NCBI GenBank assembly: GCA_964016885.1
Contig: OZ024757.1
Span: 27,666,454-27,730,453 of the forward strand
Origin: Eledone cirrhosa
Lineage: Eukaryota > Mollusca > Cephalopoda > Octopoda > Eledonidae
DNA length: 64,000 nucleotides
Direction of reading: 5' to 3'
The position numbers and the translations under genes are program-made. Shown here piece by piece: positions 33,902 through 44,045 of the stretch. The notes below the pieces were generated by a model. It was not told the DNA's origin. It was given only the letters and a program-made list of their open reading frames with translations, and made no database searches. Positions within the stretch are counted from its first letter, which is position 1, and the number at the start of each line of letters is the position of its first letter.

Positions 33902-33985
33902 CTGACGTCTACTACAGTGAAAGTGAAGATGAGACTGAAGACTTAGGCTCCCACCAGGAACTTTCAGAACATTCCGAAGGAAAAG
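33902..33985 (+). CDS. CNKSR2: CNK scaffold, acidic serine-rich segment
   Basis: Eighty-four bases read (T)DVYYSESEDETEDLGSHQEL followed by SEHSEGK and the first base of an Asp codon. The YSESE...E stretch corresponds to the CYSESEQEDPE segment after the PH domain of vertebrate CNKSR2, as remembered. Acidic Ser clusters are plausible casein-kinase-type phosphosites (inference). Acceptor CCCCCCCAG, donor AAAAG|GTAATC; phases 1 in, 1 out. Confidence 0.92.
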
Positions 33986-34134
33986 GTAATCACTAAATTC
34001 CAGTATTATCAATTTAATCATTCCTACCCTACTTCCAGAATACCTTGTATTTTATTTAGTATTTAGTTATGCCCATTTACATTCTAATTTCAAATTTCAC
34101 AGCCATGCCTGTGTCTGTATATGATGGTATGATA

Positions 34135-34436
34135 GGTAGTGAATTGGCAGAGTCGTTAGAATGTTGGATAGAATGCTTTGCCGTATCCGTTCTGTCTTTC
34201 TGCTCTCTGAGTTCAAATCCTGTCAAGGTCTAGATTGATTTTAAAAAAGTACCAGACTAGTACTGGGGTTGATTCTTACTCTATATCTCTTTCTCTCACT
34301 TCTGTCACTCTATATCTTACTCTGGAAGAAACCTGCTGTATTCAAAGCTGGAGAGGAGATGGGTTCCGCCTGGTTTAAAAGTGCCTTAGAAACGCTCTAT
34401 GTCAATATGGCGTCCCTACGACTCCATTAGGAGTTA
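34135..34436 (+). mobile_element. Second octopus SINE type, fullest copy
   Basis: Runs from GTGAATTGGCAGAGTCGTTAG through TTCAAATCCTGTCAAGGTC, GTACCAGACTAGTACTGGGGTTG, CTCTATATCTCTTTC, GGGTTCCGCCTGG and CGTCCCTACGACTCCATTAGGAGTTACG. It occupies most of the 501-base intron between the acidic and coiled-coil exons and stops about 50 bases before the acceptor. Confidence 0.7.
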
Positions 34437-34486
34437 CGTGATGGTGGTGACATTTTTATTTTTTTTTTACTTTTTCTTTGCTCTAG

Positions 34487-34677
34487 ATTATGATAGTAGC
34501 AATGATGACTTGAAGGAACTGTACAGACAACTTGATAAGAGGAATCTCACCATTGTTGGAATGGACCGGAACCGACGGCGCCGGAGTCACATCCAGTCAG
34601 CTGATATGAAAATAACAGTTTCCGACGAACAAATGAACGTAATGAAAAAAATTTGTCGACTCAAACGAATGTTAAAG
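34487..34677 (+). CDS. CNKSR2: CNK scaffold, basic region and coiled-coil start
   Basis: The longest coding exon here (191 bases). It opens (D)YDSSNDDLKELYRQLDKRNL, close in pattern to the vertebrate DDEMEKLYKSLEQASLSPLG segment. Next is an arginine cluster (DRNRRRRSHIQ), then a heptad-like helix (EQMNVMKKICRLKRMLK) matching the NEKLHKIRTLNSTLK coiled coil. Acceptor TTTGCTCTAG, donor AAG|GTCAGT; entry phase 1, exit phase 0. Confidence 0.93.
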
Positions 34678-34835
34678 GTCAGTTATCTCCCTTTAGTTTC
34701 CTTTCAATCTTTCCATTGACACTATCTGTTGGTAGCAACTCCCAGCAAAAATGTACACTCAAATGATCGTTAAAGGACTGTTACCACTCTTAAGTTTACA
34801 TTAGTCTTTCCATCACTGATATTATCTGTCGATCA

Positions 34836-35145
34836 TTATTCTATGTTAACTTTGCCTTTCATCCTTACGGGGTCGATAAAATAAAGTAGCAGTAATACAC
34901 TGGGTAATTGCTGGCCTTGTGCCAAAAGTAGAAACAATTATTCTATGTACTATATGGTCTGAGTTCAAATCCCGCTAGATTAACTTTGCCTTTCATCCTT
35001 ACGGGGTCGATAAAATAAAGCACCAGTAATACATTGGAGTAATTGCTGGCCTTGTGCCAAAAGTAGAAACAATTATTCTATGTACTATACATGCACCTTT
35101 GATGAGTTGTAGTGCACCTGAGCACTATACACAATAATTTACATT
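34836..35145 (+). mobile_element. LINE tail interrupted by two SINE 3' halves
   Basis: ATTATTCTATGT occurs at 34836, 34937 and 35078. After the first two it is followed by an octopus-type SINE 3' part (34848-34936 and 34962-35077, each starting near TTAACTTTGCC or its B-box). After the third comes the LINE 3' tail ACTATACATGCACC...GAGCACTATACACAATAATTTA seen at 24.8 and 31.7 kb. Confidence 0.7.
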
Positions 35146-35687
35146 AATATTATTTAATTGCCACAGTCCACAATAAGTACCACCAGATTATTTGGAAAAT
35201 GTTATCTGTGGTAGACCAGTGTCATATCCGGGGGAAGATCTATCTCTCATCACTGTCTATGTGGTGCTACGCTATATTTTACTACATTATCTCAGTTCAC
35301 TCTAGCTATCAATAGGCACCAACAGATCATAGAGTAATGTTACCTATGATAGACAGGTGTCATATCCAGGGAGAGATTTATCTCTCATCTCTTGTTATTA
35401 TAGTATTCTCCCTACTTTCCACTCTCTCTGAATTCTAATTTTTTCTTCTTATCCTCTCTCCTTATCCATCCATCAAACTGTCTTTCTGTTTTTTTCTATC
35501 AATCTATCTCTCTCTCTATTTTTTTCTATCTATCTATCTGTCTATTTTTCTATCTATCTATCTATCTATCTGTCTATTTTCTATCTATTTATCTGTTTGT
35601 ATCTATTTTTCTATATATCTATGTATCTACCTGTCTAATTTTTCTATCTATTTATCAATCTATTTTTCTATCTATCTCTGTAAACAG
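35146..35687. repeat. Last intron: doubled block, then (TCTA)n up to the acceptor
   Basis: 35172-35265 and 35313-35395 share ACCA(C/A)CAGATTAT, GTTA(T/C)CTGTGGTAGAC and GTGTCATATCCGGG(G/A)(G/A)AGATC in order, a diverged direct repeat of about 140 bases. From 35500 to 35680 TCTA/TCTG tetranucleotides alternate with T-runs and lead directly into the acceptor CTGTAAACAG. Confidence 0.8.
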
Positions 35688-35801
35688 GACAAAGAAATAG
35701 AGCTTGAAACTCTGGACAACATCCTCGACTCTGGCACACCACATCAGCTGCAAGAATACAAAGAGTCATATGGTTCAACACAATCCCTCAGCGGACCCTA
35801 A
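35688..35801 (+). CDS. CNKSR2: CNK scaffold, terminal exon
   Basis: Thirty-seven codons and TAA. It continues the coiled coil (DKEIELETLDNILDSG) and ends QEYKESYGSTQSLSGP. The LDNILDS...QEYKE portion parallels vertebrate CNKSR2 AMINQLLDDPKLTARKYREWK, so the conserved CNK C-terminal helix is complete. There is no PDZ-binding ending like the ETHV I recall for vertebrate CNK2. The acceptor AAACAG is weak in pyrimidines just before the AG, but a TCTA-rich tract lies upstream. Entry phase 0 agrees with the preceding exon. Confidence 0.92.
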   Translation, partial: DKEIELETLDNILDSGTPHQLQEYKESYGSTQSLSGP

Positions 35802-36110
35802 GTAATTCTGACACTTCAGAAGACATTCTCAAACCACCCTCTTCACTTTGTTGTGAGAGAAGGGTGGATGTACACAACACCACCTCACTTTAACAAAACA
35901 AATTGGTCACATCTAAGCAAGACTCGGAACAAATAGATTAAAAGGTGAGCGATGGTGGCTGTGTAGCATGTACAGCTATGTGGGAGAGACACTCTTATGA
36001 CAATGGGGATGATGATGATGATGATGATGACGACGATGGAGAGGAGGAGGATGATGATGTGATAATGTAAAAAAAAAATATATATAAATAAACATAACAT
36101 AACGTGATTG
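35802..36110 (+). other. CNKSR2: CNK 3' untranslated region (probable)
   Basis: Follows the TAA directly; contains (GAT)n at 36009-36030 and a candidate poly(A) signal AATAAA at 36087-36092. The true 3' end may be further on, since the region beyond is also gene-free and other AATAAA words occur. Confidence 0.5.
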
Positions 36111-36149
36111 AAGAAATATTAATCTAATCATTATTTCAAAAGACTTTGT

Positions 36150-36740
36150 CATAAATATGATTTTTAAAACCAACAACAACACCAACAATCCATAAACCAC
36201 CACCAACATCACCTACACCAACATCACCACTGCCAACAAAAACACCAACACAACACCAACACACCGCTAAGAACAACACCAATACCACCACAAACACCAG
36301 TAACAACAAGAACAAGACTAGCTCCAAAAATAACACTACCAAACACCACCACTGACAACACTACTAATACTACCACTGAAGACACTACCTAATACTACCA
36401 CTGAAGACACTACCTAATACTATACCAACACCACCATCACTACCTTCAACAATAACACCACCACCACTACCAACACTACCACTAACACCACTGACAACAC
36501 TACCAATACTACCTACACCACTGATGATATTTCCTATACTATACCAACACCACCACCACTGCCATCTCTACCAACACCAACAACAACAACAACAACAGCA
36601 GTATCTCCAACAATAACACAACTGACAACACTACCAATACTACCACCGAAGACACTACCCATACTATACCAACAACACCATCACTACCACTCCACCACCA
36701 CCACCACCACCACCACCACCACAAACAACAACAACATTAA
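36150..36740. repeat. (ACC)n/(AAC)n trinucleotide-rich array
   Basis: Imperfect ACCACC/AACACC/ACTACC repeats with a higher-order unit of about 36 bases (CACTGAAGACACTACCTAATACTAC at 36375 and 36400; a related ACTATACCAACACC at 36420 and 36538). Ends in a perfect CCA run at 36692-36721. Confidence 0.85.
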
Positions 36741-36875
36741 CAAGCCTGCTGTACATTTTATTAAGGACTTTATTGTCACTGGCTGTTTTATATTTTTCAA
36801 ATTTGCAGACAATCTTCTGTTGTTGATGTTTTGTTATTACTACCATTACTATTATTATTATTATTATTATTGATA

Positions 36876-37488
36876 GGTAGAATTGGTAGAGCGTCGAATA
36901 AAATGTCATTGCGCTATTTGTTCTGGTGCTTTACATTCTGAGTTCAAATCCCACCGAGGTTAACTTTGCCTTTCATTCTTACAGGGTCAATTAAATAAAG
37001 TACCAGTAATACACTGGGTTAATTGCTGGCCTTATGCCAACAGTAGAAACAATTATCATTACTATTATCATCATTATTATTATTATTATTATTATTATGG
37101 CGGTGGATTGGCAGAGTTGTTAGTGTCGGACATGCTTTGCAGTATATAGTTACGTCCCTTTGTGTTCTGAGTTCAAATCCCACCGAAGTTAGCTTTGCCT
37201 TTCATCCTTACAAGGTCAATAAAATAAAGTACCAGTAATGCACTGGGGGTCGATTTAATCGTCTTTCCCCTCTCGCCAAAATTGTTGGCCTGCTGCCTAA
37301 ATCAGAAACCATTATTCAGTAGAGGGTCGGACGCCATGCTTTGCAGCATAGAGTTACGGTCCGTTACAGTCTGAGTTCAAATCCCGCTGAGGTTAACTTT
37401 GCCTTTCATCCTTACGGGGTTGATAAAATAAAGCACCAGTAATGTACTGGGGAAATTGCTGGCCTTGTGCCAAAAATAGAAACAATTA
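36876..37488 (+). mobile_element. Head-to-tail cluster of three octopus-type SINEs
   Basis: Copies at about 36876-37058, 37099-37314 and 37317-37488, separated by (TTA)n tails. First and third are short-subtype, the middle one long-subtype. Confidence 0.85.
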
Positions 37489-37831
37489 TTATTATTATTT
37501 CATTTGTTTGATTTTAAGCTTGCATAATGGTGTACACTTGCTGCATAACAGCTTGCATAATGGTGTACACTTGCTGCATAACAGCTTGCATATGTGTTTC
37601 TACTTCATAATTTTTTATTTTTTTGCCACTCACTGCAAAAATGTCATCACATAAAGTGGGGGTGGATAGGGTGGTGGTGAAGGAGTTTGAACAGGTTTTT
37701 TTTTTTTTCTTTCTTTTAAATCTTTATCCCTAATTTAGTTACCATGGCAACATCATGGTAATGTCATTTGAATTATGAATTACATTACCATGGTAATCCA
37801 TGGTATAATGTTTAATTTTCTGCTGTTGGTG

Positions 37832-37864
<33 letters not shown>

Positions 37865-37876
37865 TACATATATATA
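37489..37876. other. Short tandem repeat and CCATGG-rich stretch
   Basis: A 37-base unit (GCTTGCATAATGGTGTACACTTGCTGCATAACA) occurs twice at 37518-37585. Around 37740-37805 TTACCATGG and its complement recur, forming small hairpins. No gene is seen. Confidence 0.7.
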
Positions 37877-37970
37877 GGATGTCCCAAAAATGTATTCACA
37901 CGTCAACGGCATTCTAATAAATATTGCCTGTACAGTTAATCAAAGTGTGTATACATTTTTACGGGACACA
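37877..37970. mobile_element. Mariner-like MITE, copy 4
   Basis: AGGATGTCCCAAAAATGTATTCACAC faces GTGTGTATACATTTTTACGGGACA, inside (TA)n on both sides. The interior GGCATTCTAATAAATATTGCCTGTA is the complement of the interior of copy 1, i.e. the same subfamily in opposite orientation. Confidence 0.75.
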
Positions 37971-38059
37971 AACATATATATATATATATATATGCCACAA
38001 CACATAAATGTCCTTGGCGTGTTGGTAAACACAATATTGATTGAAATAGTGAGGGAGCC

Positions 38060-38470
38060 TCTATGCCAGGTGGTAGGGCAGCAATAGATAGGCTAAAACC
38101 CTCATGTGGATCATTGCGGTGTTCTCCGTGGGCCTCAGAGCTTTTCAAATATTTACATGTAAAATCTATCATATATATGTCGGCTACCAAGGTGTTCTTT
38201 TCTCTGTGGACTTCAGACCTTTTCATTTCTAGGTAACACAAAGAACATTGAGCTTTTTTTCTCTCAGTCTCAAATCATTTCAAATTTTTATACATTAGAT
38301 ATACTATAATATACATAAAGTCCATAGAGATGGTCCCTGTCTGCCTCAGATCTTTCCAAATTCTTATACGTAAGATATGCTTTAATATACTTGTGGGCCA
38401 TTCAGGTGTTCTCTGTAGGCATCAGACCTTTCCAAATATTTATATGTAAGATAGAGTATCATATGGGCTA
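38060..38470. repeat. Minisatellite of about 85-100 bases
   Basis: Four to five diverged units share GTGTTCTC(C/T)GTGG(G/A)C(C/T)TCAGA(G/C)CTTTTC, AAATATTTA(C/T)ATGTAA and a following ATCTAT-rich spacer (near 38125, 38200, 38260, 38340, 38410). Confidence 0.7.
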
Positions 38471-38637
38471 CAGGCAAAACTAAACCTTAAAAAACTCTTT
38501 ATGTTGGTTGTTCAACATGCTAGCAATAACAGCTAAATCACCCTCATATGACAGGGGTTAAGGTCAGAGATGAATCTTAGTCTTAGTCGGAAGAAGAAAA
38601 AAATGTTTTTTTAAAATGTGACTGAAAAAAATTAATT

Positions 38638-39178
38638 TTACGTTCTGAATTCAAATCCCACCGAGGTCAACTTTGCCTTTCATCCTTACAGGGTCGATAA
38701 AATAAAGTACCAGTAATGTACTGGGGTAATTGCTGGCCTTGTGCCAAAAGTAAAAACATTATTATTATTACTATTATTATCAGGACGGTAGATTGGTAGT
38801 ATCGGTAGAGCATCAGACAATATGCTTTGCAGCATACAGTTATGGTCTTTTACATTCTGAGGTTAGCTTTACTTTTCATCCTTATGAGGGCGATAAAATA
38901 AAGTACCAGCACTGGGGTCGATTTAATTGACATTCTCCTTTTCCCTCCCCCAAAATTGTTGGCCTTGTGCCTAAATCAGAAACCATTATTATTAGTGGAT
39001 TGGCAGTATCGGTAGAGGGTCGGACGCCATGCTTTCCAGCATAGTTACGTCCCTTTACGATCTGAGTTCAAATCCCGCCGAGGTTGACTTTGCCTTTCAT
39101 CCTTACGGGGTCGATAAAATAAAGTACCAGTAATGTACTGGGTAATTGCTGGCCTTGTGCCTAAATCAGAAACCATTA
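38638..39178 (+). mobile_element. Head-to-tail cluster of three octopus-type SINEs
   Basis: Copies at about 38638-38760 (5'-truncated), 38783-38990 (long subtype with internal loss of the B-box region) and 38996-39178 (short subtype, almost consensus). Confidence 0.8.
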
Positions 39179-39630
39179 TTATTAATTGTTGTAGTAATAG
39201 AATATCTATTTCTGTAACAAAACCACAAGATGAAAACCAGAGTCTATATCGCTAAGTTAATTAGTTCTTTTGTTAATTTAAATTATTGCAGCTATGGCCA
39301 TGCTGGAGCAGCATTTTCATTCAGTCAGTGTTCAAACTACTGTAAAGTACAGACAAGCATCAATCAAACATTTCTCACATTTTCATAGAATTTTATTTAA
39401 TCTTTTATTATTATTGTTGTTATTTTGTTTATCCTCCTGATTAATTAATATATATATATTTTTGAAATTTATTATAAAATTACTGCTGATATAATTAGTC
39501 ATCTATTAAGTAATATCTAATCATAAAAAAAAACTGACTATCAAACCAGTTGTCTTTAGTAGTGTACAGAATAATATGTTAATAAAATATAATAGTTAGA
39601 AAAAGTAATAAAACGCTGTTTATCACTTGG

Positions 39631-39692
<62 letters not shown>

Positions 39693-40450
39693 AAATATTC
39701 ATAATTTGAATCTAGTACTAGCATCGTCTTTCAAGAAACTTCACACGATAAGTCTCTTTAAAGATGAAAGCAATTCAAATTATAAACTTTATTTTTTGTT
39801 TACTCAAGTGATAAACAGTGTTTTATTACTTCTTTTAACTATCATACTTTATCAATATATATATATGTATATATAATGTGTATAATCATATATAGCTACT
39901 GCTTCAAATCATTCCTCCAGCATTTGCTAAAATCTAAAATTTTGCTTTATATTGAATGTGCAGCCTCCCCATAAAAAAAAATCAAACCCCACACCACCAC
40001 CACCACCACCACCACCACCACCACCACAACTACTATCAAAAATGTTCCAAAGTTGTTGCTGCTGTTATGTTATGTGGAACTAAATGAGTAACACTAAATC
40101 TCTATTGTGCCATGTTCTATGTTTCATGAGGTTCTGTTAATGTTAAAACAATCAACTCTAGAAAATATCTATAAACTCAGTTTCACACATATAAACACAC
40201 ACACATATATATATATACAACACACACACAGGCACTGACATACACACAGAAAATATATGAGTGTGTGTATATGTGTGTGTGATGCTTCAAAATGACATGA
40301 ACAAAATGAAATACTAGTGTTCAGTAAAGTTAATATCTTCCAGCACTACTACAACCAATACCATCAGCACCAATACCATCAGCACCAATACTACCACCAC
40401 TACCAATACTACCACCACCACCACTATCACCCACCTTTAATAATAATAAT
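39179..40450. repeat. Gene-free stretch with an inverted repeat around (TA)n and CA/CCA tracts
   Basis: 39590-39635 (GAAAAAGTAATAAAACGCTGTTTATCACTTGGATAA in part) is inverted against 39800-39832 (CAAGTGATAAACAGTGTTTTATTACTTC). Between them lie a perfect (TA)n run (39637-39688) and a TTTGAATCT...CAATTCAAATTATAAA stretch. (CCA)n occupies 39995-40026. Other sequence is unassigned AT-rich. Confidence 0.65.
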
Positions 40451-40451
40451 A

Positions 40452-40508
40452 ATAATGAAATTATTGTGTACAATGCTCAAGTGCACTACAACTCATCAAA
40501 GGTGCAAA
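40452..40508 (-). mobile_element. CR1/L2-like LINE tail fragment
   Basis: TGAAATTATTGTGTACAATGCTCA then GTGCACTACAACTCATCAAAGGTGC: the last about 55 bases of the LINE whose tails end at 24.8 and 31.7 kb. Confidence 0.75.
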
Positions 40509-40607
40509 AACAGAATGTTCACAGTTAACTTATAAGTAAATACATACCCTTAATATTCTGCAGTCCCCTGTTTGTATTTAGGGTGGCCATCTATATCTAT
40601 ATATGGT

Positions 40608-41060
40608 TAGAGAATTGGATTCGCAATCGTGAGGTTGTGAGTTCAATTCCCAGACCGGGTGATGTGTTATGTCCTTGAGCAAGACACTTTATTTCACGTT
40701 GCTCCTTTTGCCTGGATTTGCATCCGACAGATAGTATTAGCAATTGAAAAAACTACTGGAAACATTGTTTGTTCAGTCCAATTTGACAAGCTCCACTCAT
40801 TAAGCGAATGAAGTCTGGGATATTGTCAATCAACTGACTATATGTATATTCAGGGTGGGGCTATGTTTTAGGATGTCCTAAATCTCTATTCAGGGTGGCC
40901 ATATGGTTTTGTAGTAAGTTCTATAGGTGTATTCAAGGTGGTTATATGGTTTTAGGGTCGTCCTATCCAGAGAAAGTCTTGTACTCTCAGTCGCTTAATG
41001 CCAAGGAAACTGGAGATAATCACTGGCCTAATGAGCCTTCGGCTTAGAACAGACTTTAAC
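40608..41060 (+). mobile_element. tRNA-headed SINE with alternative body, interrupted by a minisatellite
   Basis: The head (GTGAGTTCAATTCCCAGACCG B-box, CTTGAGCAAGACACTTTATTTCAC) at 40608-40710 and the body end (GTCTTGTACTCTCAGTCGCTTAATGCC) at 40976-41005 flank about 250 bases of TTCTATAGGTGTATTCAAGG-type units describing three to four repeats of GG(T)GG(C)CATATGGTTTTAG. Confidence 0.6.
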
Positions 41061-41596
41061 TTTAACTCTATAGGTGCATGCAGGATGGATATATGGTTTT
41101 AGAGTATGTTCTATGTGTGGTTTTTTTAACACAACAAAATAACAACCCCCACAAAAAAAACAACAACAAAAAACACAAACATCTTTTCTGCTGATTTTTA
41201 AAACTGTGAATACTCTATGGTGTATGTGTGTTAAGCTCTGTGTGTATGTTATGGAGTTGGTGGTACAATATTATGTACAGCTGTGGGTATGTCTGTATGG
41301 TTTCAACAGCATGCATTGCTGTGTGTTTGTGTGAGAGATGATGATGGTACAGTGCATTGGAGCTGTATGTGTGGCACAATATTATGTGCATGTGTGAAAA
41401 AAAGATGTTTCGATATACAGTTGTCCCCCGGGTATTCACGGGGATTATGTTCCTAGAGCACCTGCGAAGAGGGAAAAAAATGCCTATAAACATCAAAATA
41501 TAATGTAAAATATAATAAAAAAGAGGGAGCTTCAATAGGCTGGCGAATACGGTATATTGTTATTAATAATTTATCATTAAAATATATATATATATA
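41061..41596. other. Gene-free sequence
   Basis: Contains an A-rich CAACAACAAAAAACA block at 41140-41180 and TGTATGTG text. One element-like phrase, CAGTTGTCCCCCGGGTATTCACGGGGATTATG at 41419-41450, is taken up again in opposite sense at 42742-42772 (CGGGACCGCGAATGCCAGGGTTACACTG), suggesting an outer inverted pair around the two fold-backs. Confidence 0.5.
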
Positions 41597-41985
41597 TATT
41601 AAAATAACAGATTAAAGTTTAAGCAAAGAATCGCTGCTTTCACTATTAAAGGGATCTTCTGAAACTGAAAAAAATCCGTCTGTGGATGCAGAAGTAAATA
41701 TTTCGAAAAACGTTGCAACAGAAGGAAAACAGGAAGACAATACTTTAGTTCGTGAAGACGTTCCCTGGCAATGAACGTATTATCTTCACTTTTTTCCATT
41801 CATTGCCAGAGAACGTCTACACGAACCAAAGTAACGTCTTCCTGTTTTCCTTCTGTTGCAACGTTTTTCGAAATATTTACTTCTGCGTTCGCAGATTGTT
41901 TTTTTTTTTTTTTAGTTTCAGAAGATCCCGTTAAGGGTGAAAGCAGCGATTCTTTGCTCAAACTTTAATCTGTTATTTTAATAAA
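41597..41985. mobile_element. Fold-back element FB3, long copy
   Basis: Arms of about 180 bases (41597-41775 and about 41800-41983) begin TATTAAAATAACAGATTAAAG and end with its complement; other paired words are AAAGAATCGCTGCTTTCA and ATTTCGAAAAACGTTGCAACAG. The arms differ by scattered mismatches and a T-run at 41898-41914. No protein frame. Confidence 0.8.
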
Positions 41986-42072
41986 TATTTTCTCTATGGT
42001 TTCATATATTTTGATATATATATTAGCCTTATCGAGCCCTCTTTGGATTTTAGTCTTCACATTTATTATTAT

Positions 42073-42107
<35 letters not shown>

Positions 42108-42142
42108 GGTGTTAAAGTTTGCTTGAAGCATTGTGAAATGTG

Positions 42143-42643
42143 TAAAAATACGTATTTAAGAAAGCCACAACAATGCAAAGGGAAATCTCGAGGTAGGAAG
42201 TGAAATATAGATAGGAAAAACAGGTGAAAGTGAAAATTGAGAGAGACAAAGATGAAAACAAAACAAAGGTAGAAGGGTTACCGTAGTAGAGATTTAATCC
42301 CAATATTTCGGGCTCACGCCCATCAACGGGGGAAAAGTTCCAAAAGGGGGGGAACAGGCCAAGCGGAGAAAGTTGTGATGTCGTTAAGACAGGAATGCCG
42401 AACGACATCACAACTTTCTCCGCTTGGCCTGTTTCCCCCCTTTTGGAACTTTTCCCCCGTTGATGGGCGTGAGCCCGAAATATTGGGATTAAATCTCTAC
42501 TACGGTAACCCTTCTACCTTTGTTTTGTTTTCATCTTTGTCTCTCTCAATTTTCACTTTCACCTGTTTTTCCTATCTATATTTCACTTCCTACCTCGAGA
42601 TTTCCCTTTGCATTGTTGTGGCTTTCTTAAATACGTATTTTTA
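42143..42643. mobile_element. Fold-back element FB4, near-perfect palindrome
   Basis: Left arm 42143-42385 and right arm 42401-42643 are 243 bases each and nearly identical in reverse complement, around a 15-base spacer AAGACAGGAATGCCG. The same 90-residue peptide can be read from both strands, purely as a result of the symmetry. (TA)n touches the right end; a TATATATATATG run lies about 40 bases left of the left arm. Confidence 0.9.
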
Positions 42644-43480
42644 TATATATATATATATTGCCATGGAAAAAAGCCATTAAAAAAAATTGTGGAAGATATT
42701 TCTGATTATTAATTAGGTGTCTAAGGATAATTCTGCGAATAATCGGGACCGCGAATGCCAGGGTTACACTGTATATGTTTAACTGTGTGAAGTGCCAAGT
42801 GGTTTTATTAATACACATGTCCTTGTCTTTTTGTCTTTGGGTTTTGTTATTGTTAAGTTGACCATATTGCTAAATATTGCTATTTGATATCCAGCTATAT
42901 TTCTTTGTTAGTTTAGGGCTGAGAGTGTTTTTGGCGGGATGGGGGCCAGACTTTGCCGAAATCATCATCCCTTGCCTCTTTAAGCCAGCTTGTTAAAATA
43001 AAAAAATAAAAAATAAAAATACATAAATGTTTGTAATTTCAGACACTGCTAAAAGACTGCTGCATCTCACAAATATATATTACTGTAAATTTGGTTGTAA
43101 TGTTACCTATATATATATGTGTGTGTATGTATATATATATATATATGTTTATATATATATATATGAGAGTGTGTGTGAATGTATGTATGTGTACATATAC
43201 ATGTATGAATACACAATTTTTTTTCATGTACAAAAATATTTCTTAGAGGAAAATTGTGTTTATGTTACTGGAATTCTTTAATATATATATATATATTAAT
43301 TAATTAATTCAAATATCAAATTGTACAAATTTGTTGCATTTTACTTTCAAAATTTACTATTTTTTTTTTTTTTTTGTTAACGATGACCTACAATCAAACT
43401 GTTGTTTTTGTATTCTTCTTGAGTTAAAAATGCCTTTTTAATCCTCCATTACATTAAAGTTCTAAGCCAACATCACTTTT
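42644..43480. other. Gene-free AT-rich sequence
   Basis: Short (TA)n/(TG)n blocks at 43110-43170 and 43282-43297, a T-run at 43360-43375, and unassigned sequence. No exon signal was convincing. Confidence 0.5.
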
Positions 43481-43484
43481 TCTT

Positions 43485-44045
43485 TGCCCTTTTTCCCAGC
43501 CAACATCAGTTTCTTTTGCCCTCTTTCCCAGCCAACATCACCATTTCTTTTGCCTTCCTTTAAAATTAGCATTACCATCTTTTTGCCCTCTTTCCCAGCC
43601 AACATCACAGTTTCTTTTGTCTTCTTGCTCAGCCATCACCATTTCTTTTGCCCTCTTTCCCAGCCAACATCACAGTTTCTTTTGTCTTCTTGCTCAGCCA
43701 TCACCATTTCTTTTGCCCTCTTTCCCAGCCAACATCACAGTTTCTTTTGCCTTCTTGCTCAGCCATCACCATTTCTTTTGCCCTCTTTCCCAGCCAACAT
43801 CACAGTTTCTTTTGCCTTCTTGCTCAGCCATCACCATTTCTTTTGCTTTTTGTCTTCCTTTAAAATTAGTATTACCGTCTTTTTCCCCTCTTTTCCAGCC
43901 AACATCACCGTTTCTTTTGCCCTCCTTCCAAGCCATCATCATTGGGTTTCTTTTGCCCTTTTCCCAAGCCAACATAATTGTTTCTTTTGCCTTCTTACCA
44001 AGCCAATATAATTGCTTGTTTTTTTGCCCTCCTCGCAGGCAAGTA
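43485..44045. repeat. 65-bp minisatellite (CTTTCCCAGCCAACATCAC...)
   Basis: Units starting TTTCCCAGCC at 43591, 43656, 43721 and 43786 are spaced exactly 65 bases apart and nearly identical. Degenerate units extend to both sides, and TTCCTTTAAAATTAG(C/T)ATTACC(A/G)TC appears at both 43557 and 43857, implying a larger duplication. Because 65 is not divisible by three, the same repeat is read in all three frames in turn. Confidence 0.95.

Noticed and set aside
42112..42680. Two about 100-codon frames with the same peptide on opposite strands
   Set aside because: The identity is caused by the palindrome; there is no evidence of translation.
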